Source of the DNA: Sphingopyxis panaciterrulae
GTDB taxonomy: Bacteria; Pseudomonadota; Alphaproteobacteria; Sphingomonadales; Sphingomonadaceae
Reading direction: 5' to 3'
Assembly: GCF_014199295.1 (NCBI RefSeq)
Contig: NZ_JACIJH010000001.1
Coordinates: forward strand, 496,001 to 560,000
DNA length: 64,000 bases
Positions 26,868 to 35,485 of the stretch are shown here, piece after piece. Each line of letters opens with the position of its first letter. Position 1 is the stretch's first letter. Below the pieces are notes generated by a model, which had not been told where the DNA came from, did no database searches, and saw only the letters and a list, made by a program, of their open reading frames with translations. A program made the translations under genes and the position numbers.

Positions 26868-28304
26868 TCAGCGGGTGCGCAGCGTGCGGACTTTCGAGAA
26901 ATCGCCGGCCGCCAGATCGGCCTTGCGGATGATCAGCAGCAGCGCGCCTTCCTCCTCGCCGATGCGCCGGCTCATCAGTCCGCTCGTCGGCAGTTCGAGC
27001 AGCACCGCTTCGCGTTCGGGGTCGAAACCGGGGAGGGGAAGGGCGGGCGGTCCCATCGCCGCCATCTCGCGCGCCGCGAGATCCTGCCATAGGGGCTCGA
27101 AATAGGCGCGCGCCGGGGCCGACAGGCGCGACGGGTCGGCGCACCAGGCATGCTTGGCATGATCGAAGAGCAGCGCGCGATACTCGTGGACCCACAGCGG
27201 CGCGCGCGGATCGTGGCGGGTCAGCGGCAAAGCGGGACCGGCCGCGGCGTCGGGGACCCAGCGGATCGCGTGGAGCGCGGCCATCACCGCGGTCGCGTCG
27301 GCGGCGGTGAAGGGGTGCTGGTCGGCGCTGTCGCGGATGATCGCGACGATCTCCGCCGCGCTCGCCGCCGCGGCGCGATTCGCCTCTCCGCCGCCGACCA
27401 GCCGCGCCAGCCGCCGGTCGAGCACCGCCGCCATCAGGCGCAGGCTGTCCCAGTCGAAGGGGTGGAAGGCGGGGTCGGCGATGTCATAGTCTGCGGCGTC
27501 GGTCATGTCGCCGGGCGCCGCTTCGTCGCGCGGGTCGGAATCGCCTGGCCGCACCGCGACGACATCGACCGGCCATTCGGGGAAGGCGCGAACGGCGAGC
27601 GCCGCGAAGTCGCCGAAGCCGACGCCACCGTGCGGCGCGAAGATCGCGTCGCCGGCGCCCTGCGGAGCCTCGCGCGGCGGCCCATCCTCGGCGAGGTGGA
27701 GTATGATGGCCTCGCCGGTCATCGGATGCGCGAAGACCGCAAGCCAGCCCTCGCGTGGCCCGAGCCCGTCCCACAGGTCGGGCGGCAGGTCGGCGCAGGC
27801 GATCTGGGCAAGGAAATCGCCCTTGACCCCGTCGATGCGCGGCCAGTCGAGCGCGGCGGGCAGGCGCGGACGCCCGCCGAGGCGGCTGCGCGTCTGGATC
27901 GCGTCGCGCAGCGGAATCTGCGGCACCAGCCGCACGCGCACCACGGTGTCGTCAATGGGCCCCTCGGCGGCGCGGGCCTCGACCTCGCTGGCCATCGCAT
28001 CGAGCGTCTGTTCGAGGGCGGCCGGCGGCGGAGCCGGTTCGGGCGGGACGAAGGGGTCGGCCGCGCGTGGTTCGACGGGCGTCGCCTTGATCCGCGCGAG
28101 TCGCGACGGGGCGATCTCGACCTCGGGAATCGCCTCGCGGCGCGTGCGGGGCAGCGATGGAAGCCGGAGTTCGCGGACCTGCTTCGGCGCGCGCGGTATC
28201 GTCTGATGGCGCGGACGGCGGCGCCACCAGATCAGCCCGGCGGCGAGCAGGAACAGCACGGTGATCGCGGTCCACGCCAGCAGCGCCGATTGCAGATCGT
28301 CCAT
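26868..28304 (-). CDS. DUF1963-family membrane-anchored protein
   Basis: This 478-residue protein begins with one membrane helix (SALLAWTAITVLFLLAAGLIWW) and a basic linker. A soluble domain with YwqG/DUF1963 features follows: RLGGRPRLPAALDWPRIDG, FLAQIACADLP, GWLAVFAH, PHGGVGFGD-type strands and a closing LLLIIRKADLAAGDF. The molecular function of that family is not known. It lies between hemH and phaB on the same strand but with gaps of 79 and 111 bases. The start is at 28304 and no strong ribosome site is visible. Confidence 0.8.
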   Translation of the reverse strand: MDDLQSALLAWTAITVLFLLAAGLIWWRRRPRHQTIPRAPKQVRELRLPSLPRTRREAIPEVEIAPSRLARIKATPVEPRAADPFVPPEPAPPPAALEQTLDAMASEVEARAAEGPIDDTVVRVRLVPQIPLRDAIQTRSRLGGRPRLPAALDWPRIDGVKGDFLAQIACADLPPDLWDGLGPREGWLAVFAHPMTGEAIILHLAEDGPPREAPQGAGDAIFAPHGGVGFGDFAALAVRAFPEWPVDVVAVRPGDSDPRDEAAPGDMTDAADYDIADPAFHPFDWDSLRLMAAVLDRRLARLVGGGEANRAAAASAAEIVAIIRDSADQHPFTAADATAVMAALHAIRWVPDAAAGPALPLTRHDPRAPLWVHEYRALLFDHAKHAWCADPSRLSAPARAYFEPLWQDLAAREMAAMGPPALPLPGFDPEREAVLLELPTSGLMSRRIGEEEGALLLIIRKADLAAGDFSKVRTLRTR

Positions 28305-28383
28305 CGCGAACCTCCCGATTCGGTGCCGGTCGGCACCGTTTCGGCGCCAGTCTAGAGAAAGATGCTAAACAGGAGGTAAGCGG

Positions 28384-29355
28384 TCAGCGCCAGCCGGCAA
28401 GCTCGCGCCGGACGAGCGTTTCGAGCAATGCCATGCCGGGCGGCCCGTCATTGAGGCAGGGCAGATAGGCGAAGTGCCGTCCGCCTGCGTCGGTGAATTG
28501 CGCCTCGCCGCGGATCGCCAGCTCCTCGAGCGTCTCGAGGCAGTCGGCGGCGAAGCCGGGGGCGAAGACGGCGACGCTTTTCCCGGCGCGACCGAGCGCG
28601 TCGAGCCGCGCGGCGGTGGCGGGTTCGAGCCATTTCGCGCGTCCGAAGCGCGACTGGAAGGCGACCTCGACCAGGCGGCCGAGCGCTTCGGCGAGCAGGC
28701 GCGCCGTCGTCTGGCACTGGTCGTGATAGGGGTCGCCGAGCCGCCGCGTCCGTTCGGGCATGCCGTGGAAGCTGGCGAGCAGCACGTCGGGGACGAAGTC
28801 GAGCGCCGCCAGCCCCGCCTCGACCGACACCTTCAGCGCCGCGATATAGGCGGGATCGCCCGCATAGGGTGGCAGGAAACGCAGCGCGGGCTGGCGGCGC
28901 AGGCTGGCGAGATGCGCGGTGACCGCGTCGACGACGCTCGCGGTCGTCGCGCCGCAATATTGCGGATAGAGCGGTGCGACGAGGATGCGGTCGCACCCGG
29001 CGCCGGCGAGCCTGTCGATCGCGGGGCCGATCGCCGGCGCGCCGTAGCGCATGGCGTAGGCGATGCGGATATCGGGGCCGAGCGCGCTTTGCAGCGCATC
29101 CGCCTGCGCCTGGGTGATCGCGGCGAGCGGCGAGCCTTGATCGGTCCAGACCTGTCGATAGGCGTGCGCCGATTGGCGGGGGCGCGTCGTCAGGACAAGT
29201 CCGCGCAGGATCGGCTGCCAGAGGAGGGGCGGAATCTCGACCACGCGTCGGTCGGAGAGAAATTCGGCGAGATAGCGCCGCACCGCCTCCGGCTCGGGCG
29301 CGTCGGGGGTGCCGAGGTTGACCAGCAGCACGCCGATATCGGTCGCGGCGGTCAC
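28384..29355 (-). CDS. hemH: Ferrochelatase
   Basis: The 323-residue protein opens VLLVNLGTPDAPEPEAVRRY, the ferrochelatase signature, and holds the catalytic His in ASFHGMPERT and the Glu in FAPGFAADCLETLEE. It inserts iron into protoporphyrin IX to make heme. The usual family length is about 320-350. Its start overlaps the stop of the molybdenum hydroxylase gene by four bases (ATGA on the minus strand), implying co-translation with an otherwise unrelated enzyme. The membrane-bound heme A synthase lies elsewhere at 54930. Confidence 0.96.
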   Translation of the reverse strand: MTAATDIGVLLVNLGTPDAPEPEAVRRYLAEFLSDRRVVEIPPLLWQPILRGLVLTTRPRQSAHAYRQVWTDQGSPLAAITQAQADALQSALGPDIRIAYAMRYGAPAIGPAIDRLAGAGCDRILVAPLYPQYCGATTASVVDAVTAHLASLRRQPALRFLPPYAGDPAYIAALKVSVEAGLAALDFVPDVLLASFHGMPERTRRLGDPYHDQCQTTARLLAEALGRLVEVAFQSRFGRAKWLEPATAARLDALGRAGKSVAVFAPGFAADCLETLEELAIRGEAQFTDAGGRHFAYLPCLNDGPPGMALLETLVRRELAGWR

Positions 29356-31640
29356 AGCGGATGCGCCGAAAGGGGCAGGCGGCGGATGCGGCGGCCGGTC
29401 GCCGCGAACAGCGCGTTGGCGATCGCCGGGGCGACGACGGGCACGCCGATCTCGCCCAGCCCGCCCGGCTCGCGGTCGCTGTCGACGAACTCGATTAGCA
29501 TCTCGGGGCTCTGCGACAATTTCGGCAGGCCGAGCTGGTGGAGCTTGCGTGCGGTCGCGACGCCGCCCTCATAGTCGGTCGTCGCGCCGACCGCGGCGGC
29601 GAGGCCGAAGATCAGCCCGCCCTCGACCTGCTGGCGCGCGATTGTCGGATTGACGAGGCGCCCGGCATCGACGACCGCGACGAGCTGTTCGACCTGCAAG
29701 CCGCCGTCGCTCGGCCGCGCGGTCGCCAGCAGCGCGATATAGCTGCCGCGCATCGCGTGGCAGGCGAGCCCCTGCGCGCTGCCCGAAAGACCGCCTTCCC
29801 AGCCGCCGAGCGTCGTCGCCGTGAGCAGGCAGCGCGCGAGCAGCGGCGCGTCGCCGAGCATCGCCATGCGATAGGAGAGGGCATCGGACCCGGCGCGCGT
29901 TGCCATCTCGTCGATGAAGCATTCGGTGAAGAAGGCGGTGTAGCTGTCGGCATTGCCGCGCCAGCGCGCGGTCGGCAGGCCGATGTCGGCGGGGCAATGA
30001 TCGACCGCATGATGCGGGATCGCATAGAGCGGCGCGGCGCCCTCGACCGCCGCGGCGTCGGCCTTGCCCGCGGCGTTCCGCTGCGCGATGTCGGCGGGGA
30101 TATGGTCGAACAGGCGCGCGCGCACCTCGTGATTGGTCGCGGGCACCGCGATGCGGCTGACCAGCGCGTCGATGCCGCCGGCGCTGTTGAGCGTCGCCGT
30201 CATCTTCGCGCGCGCCGGTGCGCGCGGCGGCACGCGCATGATCTCTTCGGCGCGCGACCAGGCGAGCTGGACCGGGCGCTTGATCTGGCGCGCGATGATC
30301 GCCGCCTGCACCGCGACGCTGTGGTCGAGGCAGGCGTCGAACGAGCCGCCGGCCATCATCGGAAACAGGATGACGGCGCTTTCGGCGAGTCCCGTCGCCC
30401 GCGCGATCGCGGCGCGGCACTGGGCGGGCGCCTGCGTCGCGACCCAGACGCGCAGCCGGTCGCCATCGACGGCGGCGGTCGCGCTGCGCGTCTCGATCGG
30501 CGCATGGAGCGCCGGGGCGACGAGATATTCGGCGGCGATGCCGGTGCGGCCTTCCATCGCCCCCTCGACGTCGCCTTGCTGCGCGATGCGCCAGCCGTCG
30601 GCGGCGAGCGCGGAGGACAGCGCGGCGTCGATGCGGTCGGTCGAAATCTGCGGGCCGCGCGTCTCGAAAACGGGCGCGAAGCGGTCGAGCGCGCGGTTCG
30701 CCGCCCACCAGTTGCGGGCGACCGCCGCGACCCAGCGCTCATGCTCGACGACATAGAGGACGTCGCGCGACGCGAGGCCGGCCTTTTTGTCGATGCTCTT
30801 GAGCCGGGTCGCGCCGAACGGTCCCTGACGGATCGCGGCATAGACCATGTCGGGCAGGCGGATGTCGCCGGCATAATTGGCCGATCCGTCGACCTTGGCG
30901 GGCAGGTCGAGGCGCGTCAGCTCCTTGCCGTAGAGCGGGTCGGTGCTGCTCGCGCGATAGACGGGCGGGTCGGGCGGGGTGAGCCGAGCCGCGGCGGCGG
31001 CGAGCTCGCCGAAGCGCAGCCGCTTGCCCTGATGGAGGACGAAGCCGTCCTGCGTGTCGCATTCCTGCCAATTCGCGTCCCAGCGCCGCGCCGCCTCCAT
31101 CATCAGCAGCACGCGCGCCTGCGCCGCGGCGTCGCGGCACGGCCCCTCGAACATCCGCACCGACGAGGAATTGGCGGTCAGCATCACCGCGTGGCGCACC
31201 GCCCATTCGCGCCGCACCCAGCCGCGCACGTCGGCGACGAAATCGGGGACGCCGGCGCGCGGCATGAAGGCGGCGCTATCTTCGTCGACGACGAGCGTAT
31301 TGGCATAGAGCGGGCTGATCGGCGCGGTCTCGACCGCGACGGTGCGCCAGTCGGCGCCGAGCTCGTCGGCGATGATCTGGGGCAGCAGCGTCGTCACGCC
31401 CTGGCCCATCTCGCATTGCGGGACGATCGTGCTGACATGGCCGTCGTCGCCGATCTTGAGGAAGGCGTTGAAGATATGCTCGTCGGGGGCGGCGGTCAGG
31501 TTCGGCCGATAGTCGCGCGGCCAGACCGACCATGCCAGCGCGAGCCCTCCGGCGGCGGTCGCGCCGACGAGCAGCGAGCGGCGCGTGACCAGCGGCGCCC
31601 GCCCCGATTGCCTGCCCACCGTGTCGCGAATGCCCGCCAT
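29352..31640 (-). CDS. Molybdopterin-binding hydroxylase large subunit (IorB-like)
   Basis: The 762-residue protein starts with a twin-arginine signal (TRRSLLVGATAAGG), so it is likely exported folded. It has xanthine-dehydrogenase family molybdenum-cofactor segments including VPQCEMGQGVTTLLPQI and, near the end, the active-site Glu in GGLGEIGVPVVAPAIANAL. It matches the isoquinoline 1-oxidoreductase beta-subunit group. These enzymes normally need a small 2Fe-2S subunit encoded beside them, and none is present here. The ATG at 31640 begins MAGIRDTVGRQ; a longer frame lacks support. Stop and hemH start overlap. Confidence 0.88.
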   Translation of the reverse strand: MAGIRDTVGRQSGRAPLVTRRSLLVGATAAGGLALAWSVWPRDYRPNLTAAPDEHIFNAFLKIGDDGHVSTIVPQCEMGQGVTTLLPQIIADELGADWRTVAVETAPISPLYANTLVVDEDSAAFMPRAGVPDFVADVRGWVRREWAVRHAVMLTANSSSVRMFEGPCRDAAAQARVLLMMEAARRWDANWQECDTQDGFVLHQGKRLRFGELAAAAARLTPPDPPVYRASSTDPLYGKELTRLDLPAKVDGSANYAGDIRLPDMVYAAIRQGPFGATRLKSIDKKAGLASRDVLYVVEHERWVAAVARNWWAANRALDRFAPVFETRGPQISTDRIDAALSSALAADGWRIAQQGDVEGAMEGRTGIAAEYLVAPALHAPIETRSATAAVDGDRLRVWVATQAPAQCRAAIARATGLAESAVILFPMMAGGSFDACLDHSVAVQAAIIARQIKRPVQLAWSRAEEIMRVPPRAPARAKMTATLNSAGGIDALVSRIAVPATNHEVRARLFDHIPADIAQRNAAGKADAAAVEGAAPLYAIPHHAVDHCPADIGLPTARWRGNADSYTAFFTECFIDEMATRAGSDALSYRMAMLGDAPLLARCLLTATTLGGWEGGLSGSAQGLACHAMRGSYIALLATARPSDGGLQVEQLVAVVDAGRLVNPTIARQQVEGGLIFGLAAAVGATTDYEGGVATARKLHQLGLPKLSQSPEMLIEFVDSDREPGGLGEIGVPVVAPAIANALFAATGRRIRRLPLSAHPL

Positions 31641-31695
31641 CCCGCCGCTGATAGTCGGGGCGCGGGGGGGAGGCAAAGGCTTTCGGGGGAGTGCG

Positions 31696-31847
31696 CCCTC
31701 TCCCCTTCAGGGGAGAGGATATGGAGGCTTGGCAGCTTGCTGCCTAGCCGGAGTTGGAGAGGGGCTTTGTCCTGCCTTCCCCTCTCCAAGCTTCGCTAGC
31801 TCCTGACGGAGCAAGCTTCGCTATCCTCTCCCCTGAAGGGGAGAGGG
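31696..31847. repeat. Intergenic element with 23-bp inverted ends
   Basis: The 152-bp stretch is bounded by inverted copies built on CCTCTCCCC and GGGGAGAGG (31696-31718 and 31825-31847), each itself a hairpin with a TTCA or TGAA loop. Inside are further inverted pieces (GGAGAGGGG with CCCCTCTCC). A related element lies at 39194-39320. The right hairpin is followed by TTTTCTTT on the plus strand and could terminate transcription. It resembles REP-type intergenic mosaics of sphingomonads. Confidence 0.7.
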
Positions 31848-31853
31848 TTTTCT

Positions 31854-32276
31854 TTATCGCAGCAGCCCCAGCCGGGGAATCTCGACCTTCGGGCAGCGGT
31901 CCATGACGACGATCAGCCCGGCGTCCTCGGCCCGGCGCGCGGCGGCTTCGTCGATCACGCCGATCTGCATCCACACCGCCTTCGCGCCGTGGACGATCGC
32001 CTCGTCGACCGCGGCGCCGGCGTCGGCGCTGTTGCGGAAGATGTCGACGATCTCGGCCGGCGGCTCGACATCGGCGAGCGTCGCGACGACGGGGGCGCCG
32101 TGGATGGTCTTGCCGGCGTGGCCGGGGTTGACCGCGACCACGTCATGTCCCTGCCCGACGAGGAAGCCGAGCACCTCGTTCGAGGCGCGCGCCGGGTTGG
32201 GCGAGGCACCGACCACCGCGATGCGGCGCGGCTTGGAGAGCAGGTCGCGGATTTCGCCTTCGTCGTTGATCGCCAT
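31854..32276 (-). CDS. CoA-binding domain protein (YccU-like)
   Basis: This 140-residue protein has a Rossmann-type CoA-binding fold: RRIAVVGASPNPARASNEVL, VVAVNPGHAG, then AVWMQIGVIDEAAARRAEDA. This is the YccU/CoA_binding_2 layout, whose role is unclear. The length is usual. It begins directly after the Mrp stop with no gap, so the two are probably co-translated. Confidence 0.88.
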   Translation of the reverse strand: MAINDEGEIRDLLSKPRRIAVVGASPNPARASNEVLGFLVGQGHDVVAVNPGHAGKTIHGAPVVATLADVEPPAEIVDIFRNSADAGAAVDEAIVHGAKAVWMQIGVIDEAAARRAEDAGLIVVMDRCPKVEIPRLGLLR

Positions 32277-33254
32277 TCAGCGCGCCTTTCGTGCGTCGAG
32301 CCAGTCGGCGACCTTTGCCGCCACGGCGTGGAACGGCTCGCCCGCGGGATCGGTTCCGGCGGCCGGCGGGACGCCGCCGTCGCTCGCGAGGCGGATGCCG
32401 ATCGCCAGCGGCACGCGGCCGAGGAAGGCGATGCCCATCTCGCCCGCCGCGGCCTCGGCACCGCCACGGCCAAAGGGGTCGCTGACCCCGCCGCAGTGCG
32501 GGCAGGCATAGCCGGCCATATTCTCGACCAGACCGATGATCGGCACGTCGGCCTGCTCGAACAGGCTGATCGCGCGCGCGGCGTCGATCAGCGCCAGATC
32601 CTGCGGGGTCGAGACGATGACCGCGCCGGCGGGCTTGTGGCGCTGGATCATGGTGAGCTGGACGTCGCCGGTGCCGGGCGGCAGGTCGACGACGAGCGTG
32701 TCGACGGCGCCCCAGCGCGCGTCGACCAATTGTTCGAGCGCCTTGCCCGCCATCGGGCCGCGCCACGCGATCGCCTGGCCGGGCGCCGCGATCTGCCCGG
32801 TCGAGAGCATCGGTACGCCATAGGCGTTGGGAACAGGGACCAGCTTCGATCCCTGCGCCTCGGGCTTCGTGCCTTCGCTGTCCATCAGCCGCGGCAGCGA
32901 GGGGCCGTAGATGTCGGCGTCGACCAACCCGACCTTGACCCCGCGGCGATGCAGCGCGACGGCGAGATTGGCGGCGAGGGTCGATTTGCCGACCCCGCCC
33001 TTGCCGCTGCCCACCGCGACGATGGTCAGCGCCTTCTTTTCCGCCGTCATCGCGACGCGGACCGACGTTACCTCGTCGCGCGCGAGCAAAGCGTCGCGCA
33101 GCTTCTCCTCGAGCGGTTTCCGCTCGGGCTCGGCGAGGCCGGTGACGTCGAGGACGATCGCGAGCGTGCCCGCATCGTCGAGGAAGCGCAGGCCGGAGGT
33201 GCGGCCGCCGGTGAGGTCGGTGGCGAGGCTGGCGAGGGGAGCGGTGTCGGTCAT
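32277..33254 (-). CDS. apbC: Mrp/ApbC family iron-sulfur carrier ATPase
   Basis: The 325-residue protein has a DUF59-like N-terminus followed by the deviant Walker A GSGKGGVGKST, LVDADIYGPSLPRLM and DLPPGTGDVQLTM. A CPHC motif for cluster binding lies at about 252-255 (MAGYACPHCGG). The family loads and transfers Fe-S clusters in the cytoplasm. The ATG at 33254 is chosen; an in-frame ATG at 33296 adds 14 residues without clear support. It adjoins the CoA-binding gene. The divergent hflKC genes start about 170 bases away. Confidence 0.92.
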   Translation of the reverse strand: MTDTAPLASLATDLTGGRTSGLRFLDDAGTLAIVLDVTGLAEPERKPLEEKLRDALLARDEVTSVRVAMTAEKKALTIVAVGSGKGGVGKSTLAANLAVALHRRGVKVGLVDADIYGPSLPRLMDSEGTKPEAQGSKLVPVPNAYGVPMLSTGQIAAPGQAIAWRGPMAGKALEQLVDARWGAVDTLVVDLPPGTGDVQLTMIQRHKPAGAVIVSTPQDLALIDAARAISLFEQADVPIIGLVENMAGYACPHCGGVSDPFGRGGAEAAAGEMGIAFLGRVPLAIGIRLASDGGVPPAAGTDPAGEPFHAVAAKVADWLDARKAR

Positions 33255-33424
33255 GTCGAGGGCGAGATAGGCCTGTGACGGCCGAATGCCAGCCATTTTC
33301 TCTTGCCCCCCTGTTAATCGCGCGCGTCGCCCCTATAAATGCAGGCATGAGCAACGATAATGACGGCACGATGGCCCGCCGCAGCCCAAGGGGATTGCGG
33401 CATTTTTTCCATCAGATCAGCCTG

Positions 33425-34501
33425 ATGGCGAACAGCCCGTGGGGTAATGGCCCCAAGGACGGCCCGAAGGACGGCGACGATGGCAAGCGTCCGGGGCCGC
33501 GCAATCCCTGGGTGACGCCCGACCCCGTCGACGGCGGACGCGGACGCAAGCCGCGCGGGCCGTCGGCGCTCGACGAACTGCTGCGCCGCGGGCGCGGGCG
33601 CTTCGGCGGCGGCAGCGACGGCGGCGGCGGGATGAACCTGCCCGAATCGGCGCGGCTGTGGAAATGGGGCGTCATCCTGCTGGTGCTGCTGTGGGCGCTG
33701 TTTTCGATGCTCCACATCGTGCCGCCCGAAAAGGAAGGCGTCGTCACCCGGCTCGGCAGCTATTCGCGAACGGTCGGTCCCGGCGTCAAGCTCACCATGC
33801 CCGCGCCCTTCGAACAGATGCGGATGGAGGACGTGCGCGCGATCCGCACGATGCAGATCGGCTCACCCGACGCGAGCGACGCCAATTTCGTGCTGACCCG
33901 CGACCAGAGCATCGTCGACCTTGCCTATGAAGTGCGCTGGTCGATCCGCGATCCCGAGCTGTTCATCTTCCAGCTCGCCGATCCGGAGGGAACGATCCGC
34001 GAGGTCGCCGAAAGCGCGATGCGCGCGACGGTCGCCAATTTCGACCTCGTCCAGGCGATCGGCCCCGGCCGCGTCGATATCGAGACCGACGTGCAGCAGC
34101 GGATGCAGGCGCTGCTCGACCAGTATCGCTCCGGCGTGCTGATCCAGGGCATCGCGATCCGCCAGGCCGACCCGCCGAGCCAGGTCGACGAGGCGTTCAA
34201 GGCGGTGACCGCCGCCCGCCAGCAGCGCGAATCGGCGATCAACGAGGCGCGCGCCTATGAACGGCAGCTGCTCGAGCGGGCCCGCGGCGACACGGCGCAG
34301 TTCGACCAGATCTATGAACAATACAGGCTGGCGCCCAAGGTGACCCAGCGGCGGCTTTATTACGAAACGATGGAGAATGTCCTCTCCAACGTCGACAAGA
34401 CGATCGTCGAGCCGCGCGGCGTGACGCCCTATCTGGCGCTGCCCGAAGTCCGGCGGCGAAGCAGTCCGCCTGCCGATGCCGCGGCGAAGGGAGGCGAATG
34501 A
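33425..34501 (+). CDS. hflK: Protease modulator HflK
   Basis: The 358-residue protein starts MANSPWGNGPKDGPKDGDDG, has a glycine-rich cytosolic lead and one membrane helix (WKWGVILLVLLWALFSML) near 80-97. An SPFH/prohibitin domain follows (IVPPEKEGVVTRLG, GPGVKLTMPAP) and a coiled-coil C-terminus. HflK and HflC form a membrane complex around FtsH that limits its proteolysis. In-frame ATGs at 33347 and 33371 are alternatives; 33425 is chosen because the N-terminus then matches the family. Its stop overlaps the hflC start. Confidence 0.92.
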   Translation: MANSPWGNGPKDGPKDGDDGKRPGPRNPWVTPDPVDGGRGRKPRGPSALDELLRRGRGRFGGGSDGGGGMNLPESARLWKWGVILLVLLWALFSMLHIVPPEKEGVVTRLGSYSRTVGPGVKLTMPAPFEQMRMEDVRAIRTMQIGSPDASDANFVLTRDQSIVDLAYEVRWSIRDPELFIFQLADPEGTIREVAESAMRATVANFDLVQAIGPGRVDIETDVQQRMQALLDQYRSGVLIQGIAIRQADPPSQVDEAFKAVTAARQQRESAINEARAYERQLLERARGDTAQFDQIYEQYRLAPKVTQRRLYYETMENVLSNVDKTIVEPRGVTPYLALPEVRRRSSPPADAAAKGGE

Positions 34502-35352
34502 TGTTCGAATCGTTGATCCGCCACCCGATGCGGCTGCTGATCGGGCTTGTCGTGCTGATCGTCCTGCTGTCGCAGACGCTGGCGATCGTTCCCGAGGATA
34601 AGCAGGCGCTGATCCTGCGCTTCGGTGAGATCGAGCGCACGGTAAACCGGTACAAGCCCGGCGAGGATTTCGGCCACTCGGGTGCCGGGCTGGTCGTGCG
34701 CGTGCCCTTTACCGATTCGATCCAGAAGATCGACAAGCGTATCCTGGGCATCAACATGGAACGCCAGCAGGTGCTGTCGACCGACCAGCAGCGGTTGCAG
34801 GTCGATGCCTTCGCGCGTTTTCGCATCACCAATCCGGTGCGGATGTACACCGCGATCCGGTCCGAGGAACGGTTGCAGCAGCAGCTCGCGACGATTCTCG
34901 GCTCGTCGCTGCGCAACGAACTGGGCAAGCGGACCTTCGCGACCCTGCTGTCGCCCGAGCGCGGCGCGGTGATGGACAATATCCAGGTCGCGCTGAACCG
35001 CGAGGCGCGCAAATATGGTGCCGAGATCATCGACGTGCGGATCAAGCGTGCCGACCTGCCCGAAGGCGCGACGCTGGAGGCGGCCTATAACCGCATGCGC
35101 ACCGCGCGCCAGCAGGAGGCAACGGCGATCCGCGCCGAAGGCGACAAGGAAGCGCAGATCATCCGCGGCAACGCCGACGGCGACGCGGCGCGCATCTATG
35201 CCGCCAGCTATGGCAAGGACCCCGATTTCTATGATTTCTATCGCGCCATGCAGAGCTATCGCCAGACCTTCCTGGCCGACGGCAACCGCGGCGAGACGTC
35301 GATCGTCCTGTCGCCGGACAATGAGTATCTGAAGCGGTTCATGGGCGATTGA
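34498..35352 (+). CDS. hflC: Protease modulator HflC
   Basis: This 284-residue SPFH protein has one N-terminal membrane helix (LLIGLVVLIVLLSQTLAIVP) followed by EDKQALILRFGEIERTV and the stomatin-like domain ending YDFYRAMQSYRQTF. It pairs with HflK in the periplasmic-facing FtsH regulator complex. Start ATG overlaps the hflK stop (ATGATG leaves two start choices, 34498 or 34501). It precedes the Do-type protease gene by 133 bases, a common envelope quality-control grouping. Confidence 0.93.
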   Translation: MMFESLIRHPMRLLIGLVVLIVLLSQTLAIVPEDKQALILRFGEIERTVNRYKPGEDFGHSGAGLVVRVPFTDSIQKIDKRILGINMERQQVLSTDQQRLQVDAFARFRITNPVRMYTAIRSEERLQQQLATILGSSLRNELGKRTFATLLSPERGAVMDNIQVALNREARKYGAEIIDVRIKRADLPEGATLEAAYNRMRTARQQEATAIRAEGDKEAQIIRGNADGDAARIYAASYGKDPDFYDFYRAMQSYRQTFLADGNRGETSIVLSPDNEYLKRFMGD

Positions 35353-35485
35353 CGGGCGATCGGCGGCCGGCCGGCGGATGAACGTGGCGTCCACGCCCTG
35401 TTCATGTTCAATCGCCGTTCAGCCGCCGGTGGGCAGAGAGCCGCGCCGGGAACGCTGGATTTTTGAAACGAGAGGAATTCCTATC

